The notes beneath the pieces were generated by a model. That model saw only the letters and a list, made by a program, of their open reading frames with translations, was not told the DNA's origin and made no database searches. The translations under genes and the position numbers were made by a program. Source: Symbiodinium natans (Eukaryota; Sar; Dinophyceae; Suessiales; Symbiodiniaceae). From it: 64,000 bases of DNA. Shown here one piece after another: positions 10,981 to 21,472 of the stretch (its first letter is position 1; every line of letters starts with the position of its first letter). The stretch spans positions 1,011,150-1,075,149 of the forward strand of contig CAJNDS010000890.1 of the NCBI GenBank assembly GCA_905221605.1, read 5' to 3'.

Positions 10981-11327
10981 CTTGCAAAGTTGCTCGTGAT
11001 CTAGCTTCGGTATAGGCTTAGCCTAAGCCCCGAACCCTAAACCCTAAAGCCTAAACCCTGCTGGTGCTATACTGAACTTGGAACCCTAGCAAAATTGAAA
11101 TTTAAGCTGCTTCTTAGGAAATACAGTGCACAAAAATTCGCCTCGGCTTCCTGCCGAGAAGCGTCTGGAACAAGCAGACCCGGATCGGGCCTCCTTCCCC
11201 CTCCCCCATGCAAAATTTTGTGACGCCACCCCCCCCACCCCCCCCCTTAACCCTAGGGTTTAGGGTTTAGGGTTGAGGGTTTAGGGTCCTCGGATTTTGG
11301 TGGTTTGACTGACGACGTGGCCTAAAC

Positions 11328-11398
11328 CCGAGAACGCGGCCGAAATCCGAAACTATCAGGGGTCTTTGAGAAGAGCGCATTGCCAATCCTGGGCACTT
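11328..11398 (-). CDS. Exon candidate
   Basis: 71 nt, acceptor GCAAAGCCAG, donor CTCGG|GTTTAGG. Frame KCPGLAMRSSQRPLIVSDFG. Confidence 0.55.
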
Positions 11399-11537
11399 CT
11401 GGCTTTGCGTGACTCCGGTTTAGGGTTTCGGGTTTAGGGTTTAGGGTTTAGGGTGCACAATCCTTCTCTGCACTGAGGGTTACGACTAAGGGTTTAGGAC
11501 TTGTTAGACAACTTTCAGGCCACAGGACGATATTGCT

Positions 11538-11690
11538 AACACCCTGAACCTCTAAACCCTAAACCCCTAAACCCCTAAACCCCTAAACCCCTAAACCCCT
11601 AAACCCCTAAACCCCTAAACCCCTAAACCCCTAAACCCCTAAACCCCTAAACCCTCAAACCCTCAAACCCTCAAACCCTAAACCCCGACA
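11538..11690. repeat. CCCTAAA block with an 8-bp register
   Basis: A long run mostly of CCCCTAAA (8 bp), then CCCTCAAA and CCCTAAA units. The longer unit differs from the 7-bp unit used elsewhere. Confidence 0.85.
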
Positions 11691-11691
11691 C

Positions 11692-11796
11692 CCCTAACTC
11701 ATGTGGGCTGAGGTTTTCGAAAGAGATTGGGCCCCAGCTGTCCACCCACGTTTGCGAGCTCACAGCAGCAGCTGACACCACGTGGGGGTAGAGCAC
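11692..11796 (-). CDS. Exon candidate, 35 codons
   Basis: Acceptor CTGCCCACAG, donor TTAGGG|GTGTCG, phase 0 at both ends. Frame contains VLYPHVVSAAAVSSQTWVDS and then a WGPISFENLSPHEL stretch. A second donor GTTTAGGG 8 nt further gives phase 2. Confidence 0.6.
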
Positions 11797-12264
11797 CTGT
11801 GGGCAGGCTGGATTCGGGTTTAGGGTTTAGGGTTTAGGGATTAGGGTTTAGGGTTTAGGGTTTAGGGTTTAGGGTTTAGGGTTTAGGGCTTGCACCCTTC
11901 ACCCAAAATTCATACAGACCCTTCCCCCTGTATGTTGACCCCGCCCCCCTTATCACGCATTCCCATACCTGAACAAGCCAGAAGACTTGCTGGTGCAAGC
12001 CCGACACAAGCCAGAACGCTATTTCGCAACCCAGATCCCACAAATACCAACCCAGAACACCAGAATACACAAACCATAATTACTAAACCCTAAACCCTAA
12101 ACCTTAAACCGTAAAGCCCGAACATCCAAATAACACACTTCTACAAGGCCGAACATCCAAATACAAGCCCAATACTTGCTTGTACAACACGAACTGATGG
12201 ATATTTGGACATAATACCAGCATAAGCAGCCCATAAACCCTCCATCACCAGCAGTTAACCCGGC

Positions 12265-12333
12265 AAGGATTCTCATAGTGATAGTTTTGGTACTTATCCT
12301 GTCAAGGTATTGGGTTCAAGCCCAGTAATCCTT
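12265..12333 (+). tRNA. tRNA-Asp-like element, probably degenerate
   Basis: The first seven bases AAGGATT pair perfectly with the last seven AATCCTT. Between them lie a GGTTCAAGCCC box B match and a CTGTCAA loop that would give anticodon GTC. At 69 nt it is short: the T arm has only six loop bases, the D arm is long, and the anticodon stem has one mismatch. It may be a tRNA-derived repeat instead of a working gene. Confidence 0.35.
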
Positions 12334-12433
12334 ATGGTTTATGGCCGAATAAGAATGCCCCCATGATGGGTGGCAGGTAGCAGTACACAATCCTAAACCC
12401 TAAACTCTAAACCCTAAACGCCCTAAACCCCAC

Positions 12434-12754
12434 GGAGATGCGCAGAGAAAGAGATGCAAGCCAATCAGACCATTCTGAGCCCAACTCGCACATTCGAGCG
12501 TCTTGTACAAGAAACGGGTGGGCCGCCGCAACAACTCGAAGCCAAGCTCCTTGGGACTCCACGCAATGCACAGCCCGATCCATGAGGTTCTTGGCCACAG
12601 TGTGAGCGAGGTCAAGGCGACCTTGATGCTGGAGTTTTCCAAGGGCTTCACGGACATCTTCCCACAATCTGAGACGCAGAGTCAGAGATAGACGCGTCAT
12701 ACCCTGCATCCATCGAGGGCCCACATGCTTCCGAGGAACAGGCCAGAGACATGC
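12434..12754 (-). CDS. Long exon candidate, 107 codons
   Basis: 321 nt with no stop, acceptor GTGTGCTAG, donor ATCTCC|GTGGGG next to a telomere block. It reads as a helical protein segment, for example LWEDVREALGKLQHQGRLDL and AKNLMDRAVHCVESQGAWLR. It is one of the longest open exons in the window and starts the nine-exon chain. No family recognised. Confidence 0.6.
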
Positions 12755-13101
12755 CTAGCACACGACTCCAACAAAACATTTTTTGACTGGTTGTAAACCT
12801 AGAGCCTTTTGACCTCCTCGTCGGAACGCTTCAAGTTTGAGATTCTGCCCATGAGATGGTCACCGTCCAGGTCCAGATTTCAGAGCGAAAGCAGGGGTTT
12901 GCCCTCTGAGTCCCTCGGATCCCCTAAACCCTAAACCCTAAACCCTAAACCCTAAACCCTAAACCCTAAACCCTAAACCCTAAACCCTGGACACTAAACC
13001 CTAGACTCTAGACCCTAAACCTTACCTTAAACCCTAAACCCTAAACCCTAAACCCTAAACCCTAAACCTAAACCCTAAATACTAAACCCTAAACCCTAAA
13101 C
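12755..13101 (-). other. Intron with possible missed exon
   Basis: 12,926-13,101 is CCCTAAA repeat. In 12,755-12,925 two minus-strand frames are open, one with LDGDHLMGRISNLKRSDEEV before CTAG|GTTTAC, but no acceptor fits. An exon here would also explain the phase mismatch between its neighbours. Confidence 0.4.
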
Positions 13102-13188
13102 CAGCCTCCCCTCCCAGCCTTTGGGGCCTTCAGTGCCAAGATTCTAGAACGCTGCGACACTGAGTCCGCCCAACCTTCAGGCGGCCCC
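13102..13188 (-). CDS. Exon candidate
   Basis: 87 nt, acceptor GGAAAGTAG, donor GCTG|GTTTAGGG. Frame PPEGWADSVSQRSRILALKA over 28 codons. Confidence 0.55.
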
Positions 13189-13517
13189 CTACTTTCCACA
13201 GGGTTCAGGGTTTAGGGTTTAGGGTTTAGGGTTTAAGGTTTAGGGTTTAGGGTTTTTAGGTTTTAGGGTTTGGGGGTACCAGTACTGTGCTAACTCAGAA
13301 GCCCATGACCTACGCAGCGCAGCAAAACACCTCGAGTAGGGGTAAGGGTCTGGGGTTTAGGGTTTAGGGTTTGGGGTTTTGGGGGCTTCAAAGCGAAAGC
13401 CTGGCCCATGGTCACGGGAGCCGGCCGCGGCCGTAACCTTGAAGGGCTCAGGGGATTTAGGGTTTAGGGTTTATAGGGTTTAGGGATCCCGATGTGCCCT
13501 AAAGGAGGCTCCTGAAC

Positions 13518-13568
13518 CCGCAAAACTTGAATGGAGATTTAGGAGGTCGGTAGTTGGGTCCTGAGAGC
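13518..13568 (-). CDS. Exon candidate
   Basis: 51 nt, acceptor TTACGCAAG, donor GCGG|GTTCAGG. Frame LSGPNYRPPKSPFKFC. Confidence 0.45.
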
Positions 13569-13694
13569 CTTGCGTAACCCTCGCTTTCATTATAGGAGCC
13601 CACAACCCTAGAAACCTCCCCCCCCCCCCACTAAATCCCCTGAACCCTAAACCCTAAGCCCTAAACCCTACCCTAAGCCATAAACCTGTCTTAC

Positions 13695-13732
13695 TTTGAA
13701 CCCCCAGTGAAATCATTGATCAAGCGCCTGGG
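13695..13732 (-). CDS. Short exon candidate with consensus donor
   Basis: 38 nt, acceptor GGCCCTAG, donor TCAAA|GTAAGA, which is a textbook donor. Frame PRRLINDFTGGS. Confidence 0.45.
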
Positions 13733-14082
13733 CTAGGGCCTGGGGCCTGGGGCCTAGGGCCTAGGGTTTAGGGGGCCTAGGGGACTAGGGCTTAACCCCA
13801 AACCCTAAGCTCTAAGCCCGACAGGCATGGGCCAGAGTGCGAACATGCTGCCTTGTGAACATTCAGACCCTAAAGCTGCCAGATGCTTCTGGGCCCAAGA
13901 CCCACCCTATACAACCCTAAACCCTAAGCCCTAAACCCTAAACGGGCCCACACTTCAGAACCCTTTAAGGGAGATAAGGGGTCAAGCCCGGCGCCGCTCC
14001 ACAACCCTAAACCCGCCAGAGCCCTTAGAGAACCCTAAGCCCTAAACCCCAAACCCTGAAGCCTAAACCCTAAACCCTAAAC

Positions 14083-14138
14083 CCTGCGAGAACCTTAAAT
14101 GTGGGCCGGAAGACCATGCCAAGATCTTCTTCACAAGC
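14083..14138 (-). CDS. Exon candidate
   Basis: 56 nt, acceptor CCTCCTGCCAG, donor GCAGG|GTTTAGGG. Frame ACEEDLGMVFRPTFKVLA. Confidence 0.55.
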
Positions 14139-14314
14139 CTGGCAGGAGGGAGGAGGGTTTAGGGTAGTTTAGGGGGGGGGGGGGGGGGGTGTTAGGGTGT
14201 TTTTTCGGGGTCCGAGGTGCTATGTCGAGCAGCATCCGAACCAAATATTGGTTTTTTTTCACCTTTGAGCAAGAAACCCATGAAACATGAAACCCAAAAC
14301 CCTCAACCCTAGAC

Positions 14315-14371
14315 TAATGATCCAAGGTGGCACCGAGACTCAGTTACAGTTTTCATCGCCAGGGTTTCGGG
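14315..14371 (-). CDS. Exon candidate, 19 codons
   Basis: Acceptor ATCCCTAAG, donor TTA|GTCTAGG, phase 0 at both ends. Frame PETLAMKTVTESRCHLGSL. Confidence 0.45.
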
Positions 14372-15040
14372 CTTAGGGATGGAGGGGCATGAAAATCTTG
14401 TACCCAGATCGACGAAGCCCTCTGACTCACATCCATACGAGAGTCGCTCTCATGGCCAATAATCAGACCCAAGAGTAACCTAGGAATAGAAAGGGTGCTC
14501 ATACAGGAGCCTAAACCCTCAAAAATGGAAGGGCCTACTCCGGGCCCTAGCCCTGAACCCTAAACACTAAACTTTGGAAGATCTGGGTTGGGGCTGCGGC
14601 AAATCCCCCCCCCCCCCCCCCGCCCCCTAACAGAAGCCATCGGTTTACGCCCGTGGTCGCTCCGCTGCTCTACGCTTGGGCTTGCCCGCTTGACTTTCCC
14701 GAATGAAGCCGCGGAAAGAACCCTAAATCCCGAACAGTCCTTAATCGGGATGATTCTAATACGGGGTACTATAATCCCTATTAAGGACTGGTAGGATAAG
14801 GGGGAACATCCCAACCTGAACCCTGTGAACCCTAAACCCTAACCTCTACAACCCTTAACCTATGAATCCGACAAGCACTACGAGCCCCAAAACCCAGAAC
14901 CCTTAACCCCATGACCCCTAGACTCCGTCAGCCCTAAACCCCACCAAGCCCGCAACAAGGAACCCAATGACCCTGCAAGCTGTACCAGCCCGACACAGCC
15001 CATAATCCCTACACAAACAACTAGAAGTATGTGTGTATGT

Positions 15041-15122
15041 ATATATATATATATATGTATTTATATATATATATATAAGGATATGTATACAGACAGATAG
15101 AGAGTGAGAGAGAGAGAGAGAG
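15041..15122. repeat. AT and AG microsatellites
   Basis: Alternating AT runs followed by (AG)n within an intron-like stretch. Confidence 0.9.
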
Positions 15123-15205
15123 ATGACGAACAAAAACTCTTCTGAACCCTGTGAACCCTAAACCCCAGACGCTCCGAAATCGTGGAACTGCCTCAAGGGC
15201 TTCCC

Positions 15206-15390
15206 TAAGGGTCCATGTACTTCGTTGTTCTGTACTTGGGCCCTAAAGTCCCTGAATAGGAGGTACTTTAACGGCCAAGTCTTCCCTATCCCCAAACCCT
15301 AAACCCTAAACCTAAACCCTAAACCCTAAACCCTAAACCCTGAACCCCTTTGGGTATTTAGGTACATGGACCCTTAGGGTTCACTGGGGC
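15206..15390. mobile_element. Inverted-repeat element, type A, with telomere block in its loop
   Basis: Arms carry AGGGTCCATGTACTT and its complement GGTACATGGACCCTT. The loop contains about 50 bp of CCCTAAA repeat absent from the clean copies at 38,209 and 58,119. Confidence 0.7.
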
Positions 15391-15546
15391 TAGAACAAGC
15401 CCCCTAAGCCCTCAACCCTGAGCGCTAAGCTCGGCAGCCCCAAAAGCCCTAAACCCCAAAACCCCAAAACCCCTAAACCCAAAAGCCTAACCCTTAAACC
15501 CAAAACCCAAACCACAAAACTCAAAACCCAAAACCCTAAATTAAAC

Positions 15547-15612
15547 CCTCCCTTCCGGCCAGCTGAGGATGGGTAAGCCGAGGATGGACAGCGCCAGGGA
15601 GCTTCGGGAACC
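15547..15612 (-). CDS. Exon candidate, 22 codons
   Basis: Acceptor TCTGAGCCCAG, donor AGG|GTTTAATTTAGGG, phase 0 at both ends. Frame contains SSLALSILGLPILSWPEGR, a hydrophobic stretch. Confidence 0.55.
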
Positions 15613-15864
15613 CTGGGCTCAGAGGATTTGGGAGGCTTTAGGGTTTAGGGTTTAGGGTTGAGGGTTGAGGGTTTAGGGTTCAGGGTTTGGGGTGTAGGGT
15701 TTAGGGTTGAGGGTTCAGGGTTTGGGGTTTAGGGTTTAGGGTCGACTGGCTCCGAAGCCCTACCTTCTCAAGACCCTGATAATCATACAAAATGAGCTTC
15801 AATCAAGCAACTGGCTTACTCCCTAAACCCTAAACCCTAATTCCTAAACCCTAAACCCTAAAAC

Positions 15865-15931
15865 GAGAGGTCGTCAGGGGACCAGTACACCATCTTCTTA
15901 TGGGATCCTCCTATCCCCGACCCTCCCAAAC
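15865..15931 (-). CDS. Exon candidate
   Basis: 67 nt, acceptor TCGTTGAAG, donor CTCTC|GTTTTAGGG. Frame SGIGGSHKKMVYWSPDDL. Confidence 0.5.
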
Positions 15932-16124
15932 CTTCAACGAAGGCCCACCACAGGCTTGTTTAGGGTATAGGGTTTAGGGTTTAGGGATCTCTTGACCATC
16001 TTCTCAGGTCGGGGAAAAAAGAAAAAGAGAGGGGGGGGGAGTATCGGATCCCTTGTTGTTCTCAAGCCCCTGCCAACTTTTTCCCTAAACCCTCAACCCT
16101 AAACCCTCAACCCGAATCCTAAAC

Positions 16125-16211
16125 CCTTCAAGCCGGGCCGCCTCCAGTGCCGACTTCGCCGCAGTTATACAAAGAGCGACGGCGTCGTCGACGTCGTCGG
16201 CAACATCTGAG
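16125..16211 (-). CDS. Exon candidate
   Basis: 87 nt, acceptor TCTTCCCAG, donor GAAGG|GTTTAGG. Frame SDVADDVDDAVALCITAAKS. Confidence 0.55.
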
Positions 16212-16575
16212 CTGGGAAGACCAAAGCAGCGCAGCAACCCTCAAATAACTTAAGCTGTATGGGTGCCAGTACTATGAACTAGGGTGCTTTCCTTCATTAA
16301 GGGTTGAGGGTTTAGGGGTTTTAGGGTATGAAATACGCTATATTCCCTCATAACGGGGTGGATCGGCCGAGGTCTCATCTCACCCCCAATCCCAAAAGAC
16401 TCCTAAATTGTCATACTGTCGTTGTTTTTGGGGCCTTGTTTTCTGGTTCTACCTTAGTAGACCCAAAAATTAGAGCCGTGTGTGTTGTCGAGTTAAAAGT
16501 CTGTTTCTGAAATCGTGCGTCTTCATCAATTCTACTCCCCTTCTTCCTATGAACGCCGCAAGATGGAGCATCTTC

Positions 16576-16690
16576 CCCTGGGGCTCCATGTACCCATATA
16601 GTAGATACTTAGGCCTTCAAGTGGTTCCTATAAGGGTACCCTTAAGGCCTAAGTATCTACTATAAGGGTACATGGAGCCTTAGGGTTCTA
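16576..16690. mobile_element. Inverted-repeat element, type A
   Basis: Arms GGGCTCCATGTACCCATATAGTAGA and complement; the two halves pair almost fully through CCTTAAGGCCTAAGTATCTACTAT. No coding content. Confidence 0.65.
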
Positions 16691-17173
16691 ACCCCTGCCC
16701 AACCCATGTACACGCTGCCGGGGGCCCTCTGCCTTGAACCCCCAATTGCAGTCTCAACCCTAAACCCTAAACCCTAAACCCTAAACCCTAAACCCTGAAC
16801 CCTGAACCCTGAACCCCAAACCCTCTGTAGCCACCCATCACACCAGGAACGATAACTGTAGGAACCCTCAAACCCCAAGCCCCGTCCGGCCCAACCGCCT
16901 AGCTTGAAACCGATTGAAACCCCCCAGAGCCCCCCCCCCCCCCCACAAAAAAAAACAACTCAAACATCCCTAAGCCCTAAGTCCTGAGCCCTGAGCCCTA
17001 AGCCCTAAGCCCCATAAACCGTACATCCCAAAACCCCCCAAAACCCTAAACCCTACGTCCCTTAACCCTAAACCTGGGTCCCAAACCCTAAACCCTAAAC
17101 CCTAAACCCAAAAGCCAACACCGTAAACCCTAAACCCTAAGCCCGAAAAACCCTAGACCCAAAGCAGGGAAAC

Positions 17174-17240
17174 CCTGAGTTCCCCACGGCCGAGGAGGTG
17201 GCAAACGCTGCCTTGGGATGCCCGTGCTAACGAACATACT
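17174..17240 (-). CDS. Exon candidate
   Basis: 67 nt, acceptor GGACTCCCAG, donor CAGG|GTTTCCC. Frame MFVSTGIPRQRLPPPRPWGT. Confidence 0.5.
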
Positions 17241-17623
17241 CTGGGAGTCCCCCCCAATAAAGGTTTATAGGGTTTAGGGTTTAGGGTGTAGGGTTTAGGG
17301 TTTAGGGTTCAGGATTTGGGGTTATAGAGTTTAGCGGATTAGGGTTGAGGGGTCTCAGGCTGGGGTCTTCCAGGGTTCGCGTCTGGCTGGGTACAGGGCT
17401 TAGGGCAGGTTTAGGGGAGGCGAGTTTGGGACTCTTATGGAACCCGGAGCTTCTAAGCGATTCGCCTCAAAGTTTGAGTTTAGGGCTTAGGGTTCCGGCC
17501 TTAGGCGGGCTTCTGAAGATGCTTGGCGAAATAAAGGTGTGATGTGACAGAAGGTAAGTCGGGCTCATGCTCGAGGGTACCAAAATCGGGTTACACAGCG
17601 AGAAATCCAACTAGCATCCTTAC

Positions 17624-17691
17624 TATCGCAACGTCACGCAAGCTTCTTGGCAAGCACCCAGTAGCACGTTCATGGGACTTGCACTCGCTAG
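17624..17691 (-). CDS. Exon candidate with conventional splice sites
   Basis: 68 nt, acceptor GCTGTTTTGCAG (pyrimidine-rich), donor GCGATA|GTAAGG. Frame SECKSHERATGCLPRSLRDV. No telomere repeats flank it directly, so the gene also contains ordinary introns. Confidence 0.5.
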
Positions 17692-17938
17692 CTGCAAAAC
17701 AGCAAGGTGGGTTTTGGAGGTCAATCTGACTCTAGATACTATCACCTCACTATGCGACCGAGGCCATGTCACCCTAGATAAACCACCAGTGGCCATGTCA
17801 CCCTAGATAAACCACAGTGGCCAGGGTCAGGAAGACTTCCTTAACCCGAACTGTGCAGCACTGACCCTCAACCCTAAACCCTTAACCCCAAACCCTTAAC
17901 CCTAAACCCTAACGCCCAAACCCAAAACCCCAAAACAC

Positions 17939-18003
17939 AAAGGCGTTGAAACCAAGGCGGGCTGCCGAGCACGCGCAGCAAACGGCCGGGATGAGCCATG
18001 AGC
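17939..18003 (-). CDS. Exon candidate
   Basis: 65 nt, acceptor GACAAAAACAG, donor CCTTT|GTGTTTTGG. Frame AHGSSRPFAARARQPALVST. Confidence 0.45.
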
Positions 18004-18503
18004 CTGTTTTTGTCTAGATCCCAATAGAGTAACCTAGTCAGGGCTTAGGGTTTAGGGTTTAGGGTTTAGCGTTGAGGGTTTAGGGTTCAGGGTTTAGGGC
18101 TAGACCCCCAGAGTAATCCACGAAGAGCAAAGGGGTGCCCTGTTTGGATTCAAGGAGGTTGTAGAGGAACTCCAAGCCCAGATATCCTAGAGCCTACTGT
18201 TGGACCCTGTGTAGTAGGGGTCTCCTGAATACAGTCAGAGATATTCAGGACACCCTGACTGTTTGGGGGTGCGTGGTGGGATCCTGAATTAAGTCACATC
18301 GACCGGGTGCCGTAAGAAAACTCCACTCACCGCGCCTTTGAAATTAATTGCCGGGCATCGCTGCCCCTTTTAACCTCCTCCCGATTAAAATCATATAAAC
18401 CCCCGCCGGGACCGTGCAAACAGGGACAAAAATAGCTTCGACTTTTCTGGCAGGAAGGGGGCCACACTAAAGAGGGTCCAACATTAACCCTCAAACTCTT
18501 AGC

Positions 18504-18612
18504 TTTTGAGTAGACCCTGGAGAAAAAGTATATACTTTTTAGGTATAAGTAGCTATAATAGGAACCCAGAACCAAAAAAAGTATTAAAGTATAGTACTCC
18601 AAGACCCAGAAC
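18504..18612 (-). mobile_element. Dispersed element, type E
   Basis: Ends TTGAGTAGACC and AGTACTCCAAGACCCAG. Other copies: 6891-6965, 30,822-30,920, 56,177-56,278. On the minus strand it begins G(T/C)(T/C)TTGGAGTACT and ends AGTCTACTC-AAAG, which looks like a self-contained intron. Confidence 0.6.
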
Positions 18613-18689
18613 TAGGCCCAAAGAGTGGCCGGTTTAGGGCTTAGGCAGGAAGACCCCCACCCTCCTCCCGAAGGGCTTAAACTCCAAAC

Positions 18690-18729
18690 CCTGCAACACT
18701 GAACGCCTGGCCTCCAAAGGGCCTCATCA
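18690..18729 (-). CDS. Short exon candidate
   Basis: 40 nt, acceptor CAACCCTAG, donor GCAGG|GTTTGG. Frame MRPFGGQAFSVA. Confidence 0.4.
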
Positions 18730-19113
18730 CTAGGGTTGGGACTTGGGTACACCTGAAACCTAACCCTAAAACCGAAAAGACTCTAAAGACCCTCAAAGAC
18801 CCTGAAAGACCCCAATCCCTAAGATCCTGAACCCTAAAACCCCAAAGACCTAGACAAAACGAATAACAAATCTGGAGGCCCTAACGCCACCCACCCGCTC
18901 AAACAACAAGAACAACAAACAAAACACCAAAGACCCGAAACTCTCTCCAAACTCCAAACTCGAAACCGGAAATCCTAGACCCTACGCCCTAGACCCGAAA
19001 CCCTAAACCCTAGACCCTGAACCCTAGACCCTAGACCCTAAACCTTATACCCTAAACCTTAATTAAACTCTAGACCCTAAACCCTAAACGCTACTAAACC
19101 CTAAACCCTAGAC

Positions 19114-19190
19114 CCTGGACAAAAAGAAGCCGGGGGAGCTTGATGGTCCCCTTGGCCGCGGTGGAGCCATACAGCGGCAGCGCTTTGAGC
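19114..19190 (-). CDS. Exon candidate
   Basis: 77 nt, acceptor CCCGGAAACAG, donor CCAGG|GTCTAGGG. Frame LKALPLYGSTAAKGTIKLPR. Confidence 0.55.
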
Positions 19191-19463
19191 CTGTTTCCGG
19201 GCTTGTCGGGTTTAGGGTTTAGGAGGGTTTAGGGTTTAGGGTTTAGGGTTTGGGGTTTGGGGTTTGGGGTTTGGGGTTTGGGGTTTGGGGTTTAGGGTCT
19301 AGAGTCTAGGGTTTACATACATCAATATACACATACAGATTTTTAGACATGGAGATGAACGGATAGAGGGATAGATAAACAAACGGACCACCAACAAACA
19401 CCCGCAGCGCCAACCCCAAACCCCAAACCCCAAACCCTAAACCCCAAGCCCTAAACCCTGAAC

Positions 19464-19474
19464 CTTTTGAAGGC
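19464..19474 (-). CDS. Microexon candidate, 11 nt
   Basis: GCCTTCAAAAG lies between acceptor CACTCCGCAG and donor GTTCAGGGTTTAGGG. Both sites are good and nothing else in the spot is codable. Confidence 0.3.
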
Positions 19475-19832
19475 CTGCGGAGTGGAGGATATTTAGGGTT
19501 TTGTTTGGGCTTTCTGGTTCTTTACGCTTTTCTTTTCCAGTTGTCTTCAGGGATTTCAGGTGTTTAGAGTACTTTTTTGTTGAACCAGCTTGTGCTAGGG
19601 TTTGTAGTTTTAAGGGTTTTTAGGGTTTAGAGCAAATCCGGCCCAGACCAGTAGGTGAGGCCCCCTGAAACCCTGCAGCTCTTTAGGCTCTAGGGCCTGG
19701 GGTTTAAGTCCACTTGTCGTCTCTGCAAAATTGGCCCCAAAACTGACTCTGTCTACGCGCCACTCTCAGCCACGCTGACCTCACTGTGCAACAAACTGCC
19801 CCAACATTTTTCAAGACGGGGATGAGAGCTAC

Positions 19833-19965
19833 AGCCTAAACCCTAAACCCTAAACCCTAAACCCTAACCCTAAACCCTAAACCCTAAACCCTAAACCCTA
19901 AACCCTAAACCCTAAACCCTAAACCCTAAACCCTAAACCCTAAACCCTAAACCCTAAACCCTAAC
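19833..19965. repeat. Pure CCCTAAA block
   Basis: About 19 almost perfect units; on the minus strand this is the G-rich start of the intron after the exon at 19,971. Confidence 0.95.
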
Positions 19966-19970
19966 TAAGC

Positions 19971-20066
19971 CCTGGTCGAGGCCATGCTGTTGCCGATCAA
20001 TGTTTGACACTGGCTCTGTGTCAGCCCTGTAAAATCATAACCTGACAGGCCCTGCATGGCCGTCAG
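19971..20066 (-). CDS. Exon candidate, possible C5-methyltransferase C-terminal motif
   Basis: 96 nt, 32 codons, phase 0 at both ends, acceptor TTCCGGAGGAG and a GC donor (AGG|GCTTAG). The frame LTAMQGLSGYDFTGLTQSQC continues into QTLIGNSMASTR. The order M-Q-G, then Q-x(5)-I-G-N-S-M resembles motifs IX and X of DNA cytosine-5 methyltransferases (x-x-x-Q-G-F-P ... G-N-x-V/M). The catalytic PC and ENV motifs were not found in neighbouring exons, so this is a suggestion only. Confidence 0.5.
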
Positions 20067-20933
20067 CTCCTCCGGAAGTAGGGTTTAGGGTTTAGGGTTT
20101 AGGAATTAGGGTAAAGGGTTTGCTGGAACACGTCAACGTAGGGATCATTCCGTTCACCATGCACTGCCCTCGGTCCATGGTTGGGATAGTATTTAAAAAT
20201 GATTTTTTTTATTCCTCATTGGGTTTAAGTACCCTTAAAAGTGTAAAATGTTACCCAACTATGACAAAGATTAGTTGGAAACACCACGAATGTCAAGCTG
20301 CAAGTCCTAACTGCCAAAATAACACACATTGAGATTCATGATGCTTGCCTGGAAGTACCTCCCATTTTGGGACTTTAGGACCCAAGTACACAACAGTGAG
20401 GTACATGGACCCTTAGGGGTAGTTTTCTGTTACCCTAAACCCTAAACCCTAAACCCCAAACCCCAAACCCCAAACCCTAAAACTAAGGCCAAAGAGTCGG
20501 TTCCGACTTGCAACAGATCTTGTCGCCATTTGGGGGGGTTTACGAAAATAAGGTGCCTCTGACAAAGTCCCAAAATAATAGGATTCCCTGGTATTAAGAA
20601 CCATATTAGGTACCCCTATTTTCGGAGATGTTGAAAGCGCACCTTCTGGCTCAACAGATACGGGTAACCCTAGACCCGAAACCCTAAAGACTAACAGGCC
20701 CCAAAAGGTGGTGCCATAGGACCACAAGTACAGGGCTTAAGGCCACAGGGGGTTTACCAAGAAGACACCGCAGAGCCCTAAACCTACAAACCCTAAACCC
20801 AAAACCCTATAAACCCTAGACCCGAAACCCTAAACAATAAACCCCAAACCCTATAAACCCTAAACCCTAAACCCTAAACCCTAAACCCTAAACCCTAAAC
20901 CCTAGCCCTAAACCCTAAACCCGAAAACCTAAC

Positions 20934-21018
20934 TTTTTAGAAGATTCCTCTTCTCGCCTCGTGCGCAACTCTTCGAGGAACCCGGCCTCGGAGGCGCCCG
21001 GCACTGAGGCGCAGACCC
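20934..21018 (-). CDS. Exon candidate
   Basis: 85 nt, acceptor GGATCTTCAG, donor AAAAA|GTTAGG. Frame VPGASEAGFLEELRTRREEE, a charged helical segment. Confidence 0.55.
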
Positions 21019-21344
21019 CTGAAGATCCCTGAAGAAGGGGAAGCCCTAAACCCTAAACCCTAAACCCTAAACCCTAAACCCTAAACCCTAAACCCTAAAC
21101 CCTAACCCCTAACCCCTAACCCCTAACCCCTAACCCCTAAACCCTAAACCCTAAACCCTAACTTAAAAACTACCCCTGTAGACTACTCAAGCACGGCTTG
21201 CACTGGTAAACCCTCGACTCACTAAGCCCCTAAACCCTAAACCCTAAACCCTAAACCCTAAACCCTAAACCCTAAACCCTAAACCCCAAACCCTAAACCC
21301 TAAACCCTTAACCCTAAACCCTAAACCCTAAACCCTACACACAC

Positions 21345-21472
21345 CCTCCACCCCAAAGCCTCACAACCACTCAGCCGCGTAGTTCCCGGGCGACTGGCCA
21401 GTCCCTCGTTGCTTTCAGCGTGGACATCTTGAGGCTCGTTACCTTCGGTGCTTGGCTCAAAGCCAAGAAGGC
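21345..21472 (-). CDS. Exon candidate, 42 codons
   Basis: 128 nt, acceptor TTTCTTCTTAG, donor GGAGG|GTGTGTG. Frame LLGFEPSTEGNEPQDVHAES, hydrophilic. A second frame is open for 35 codons. Confidence 0.5.
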
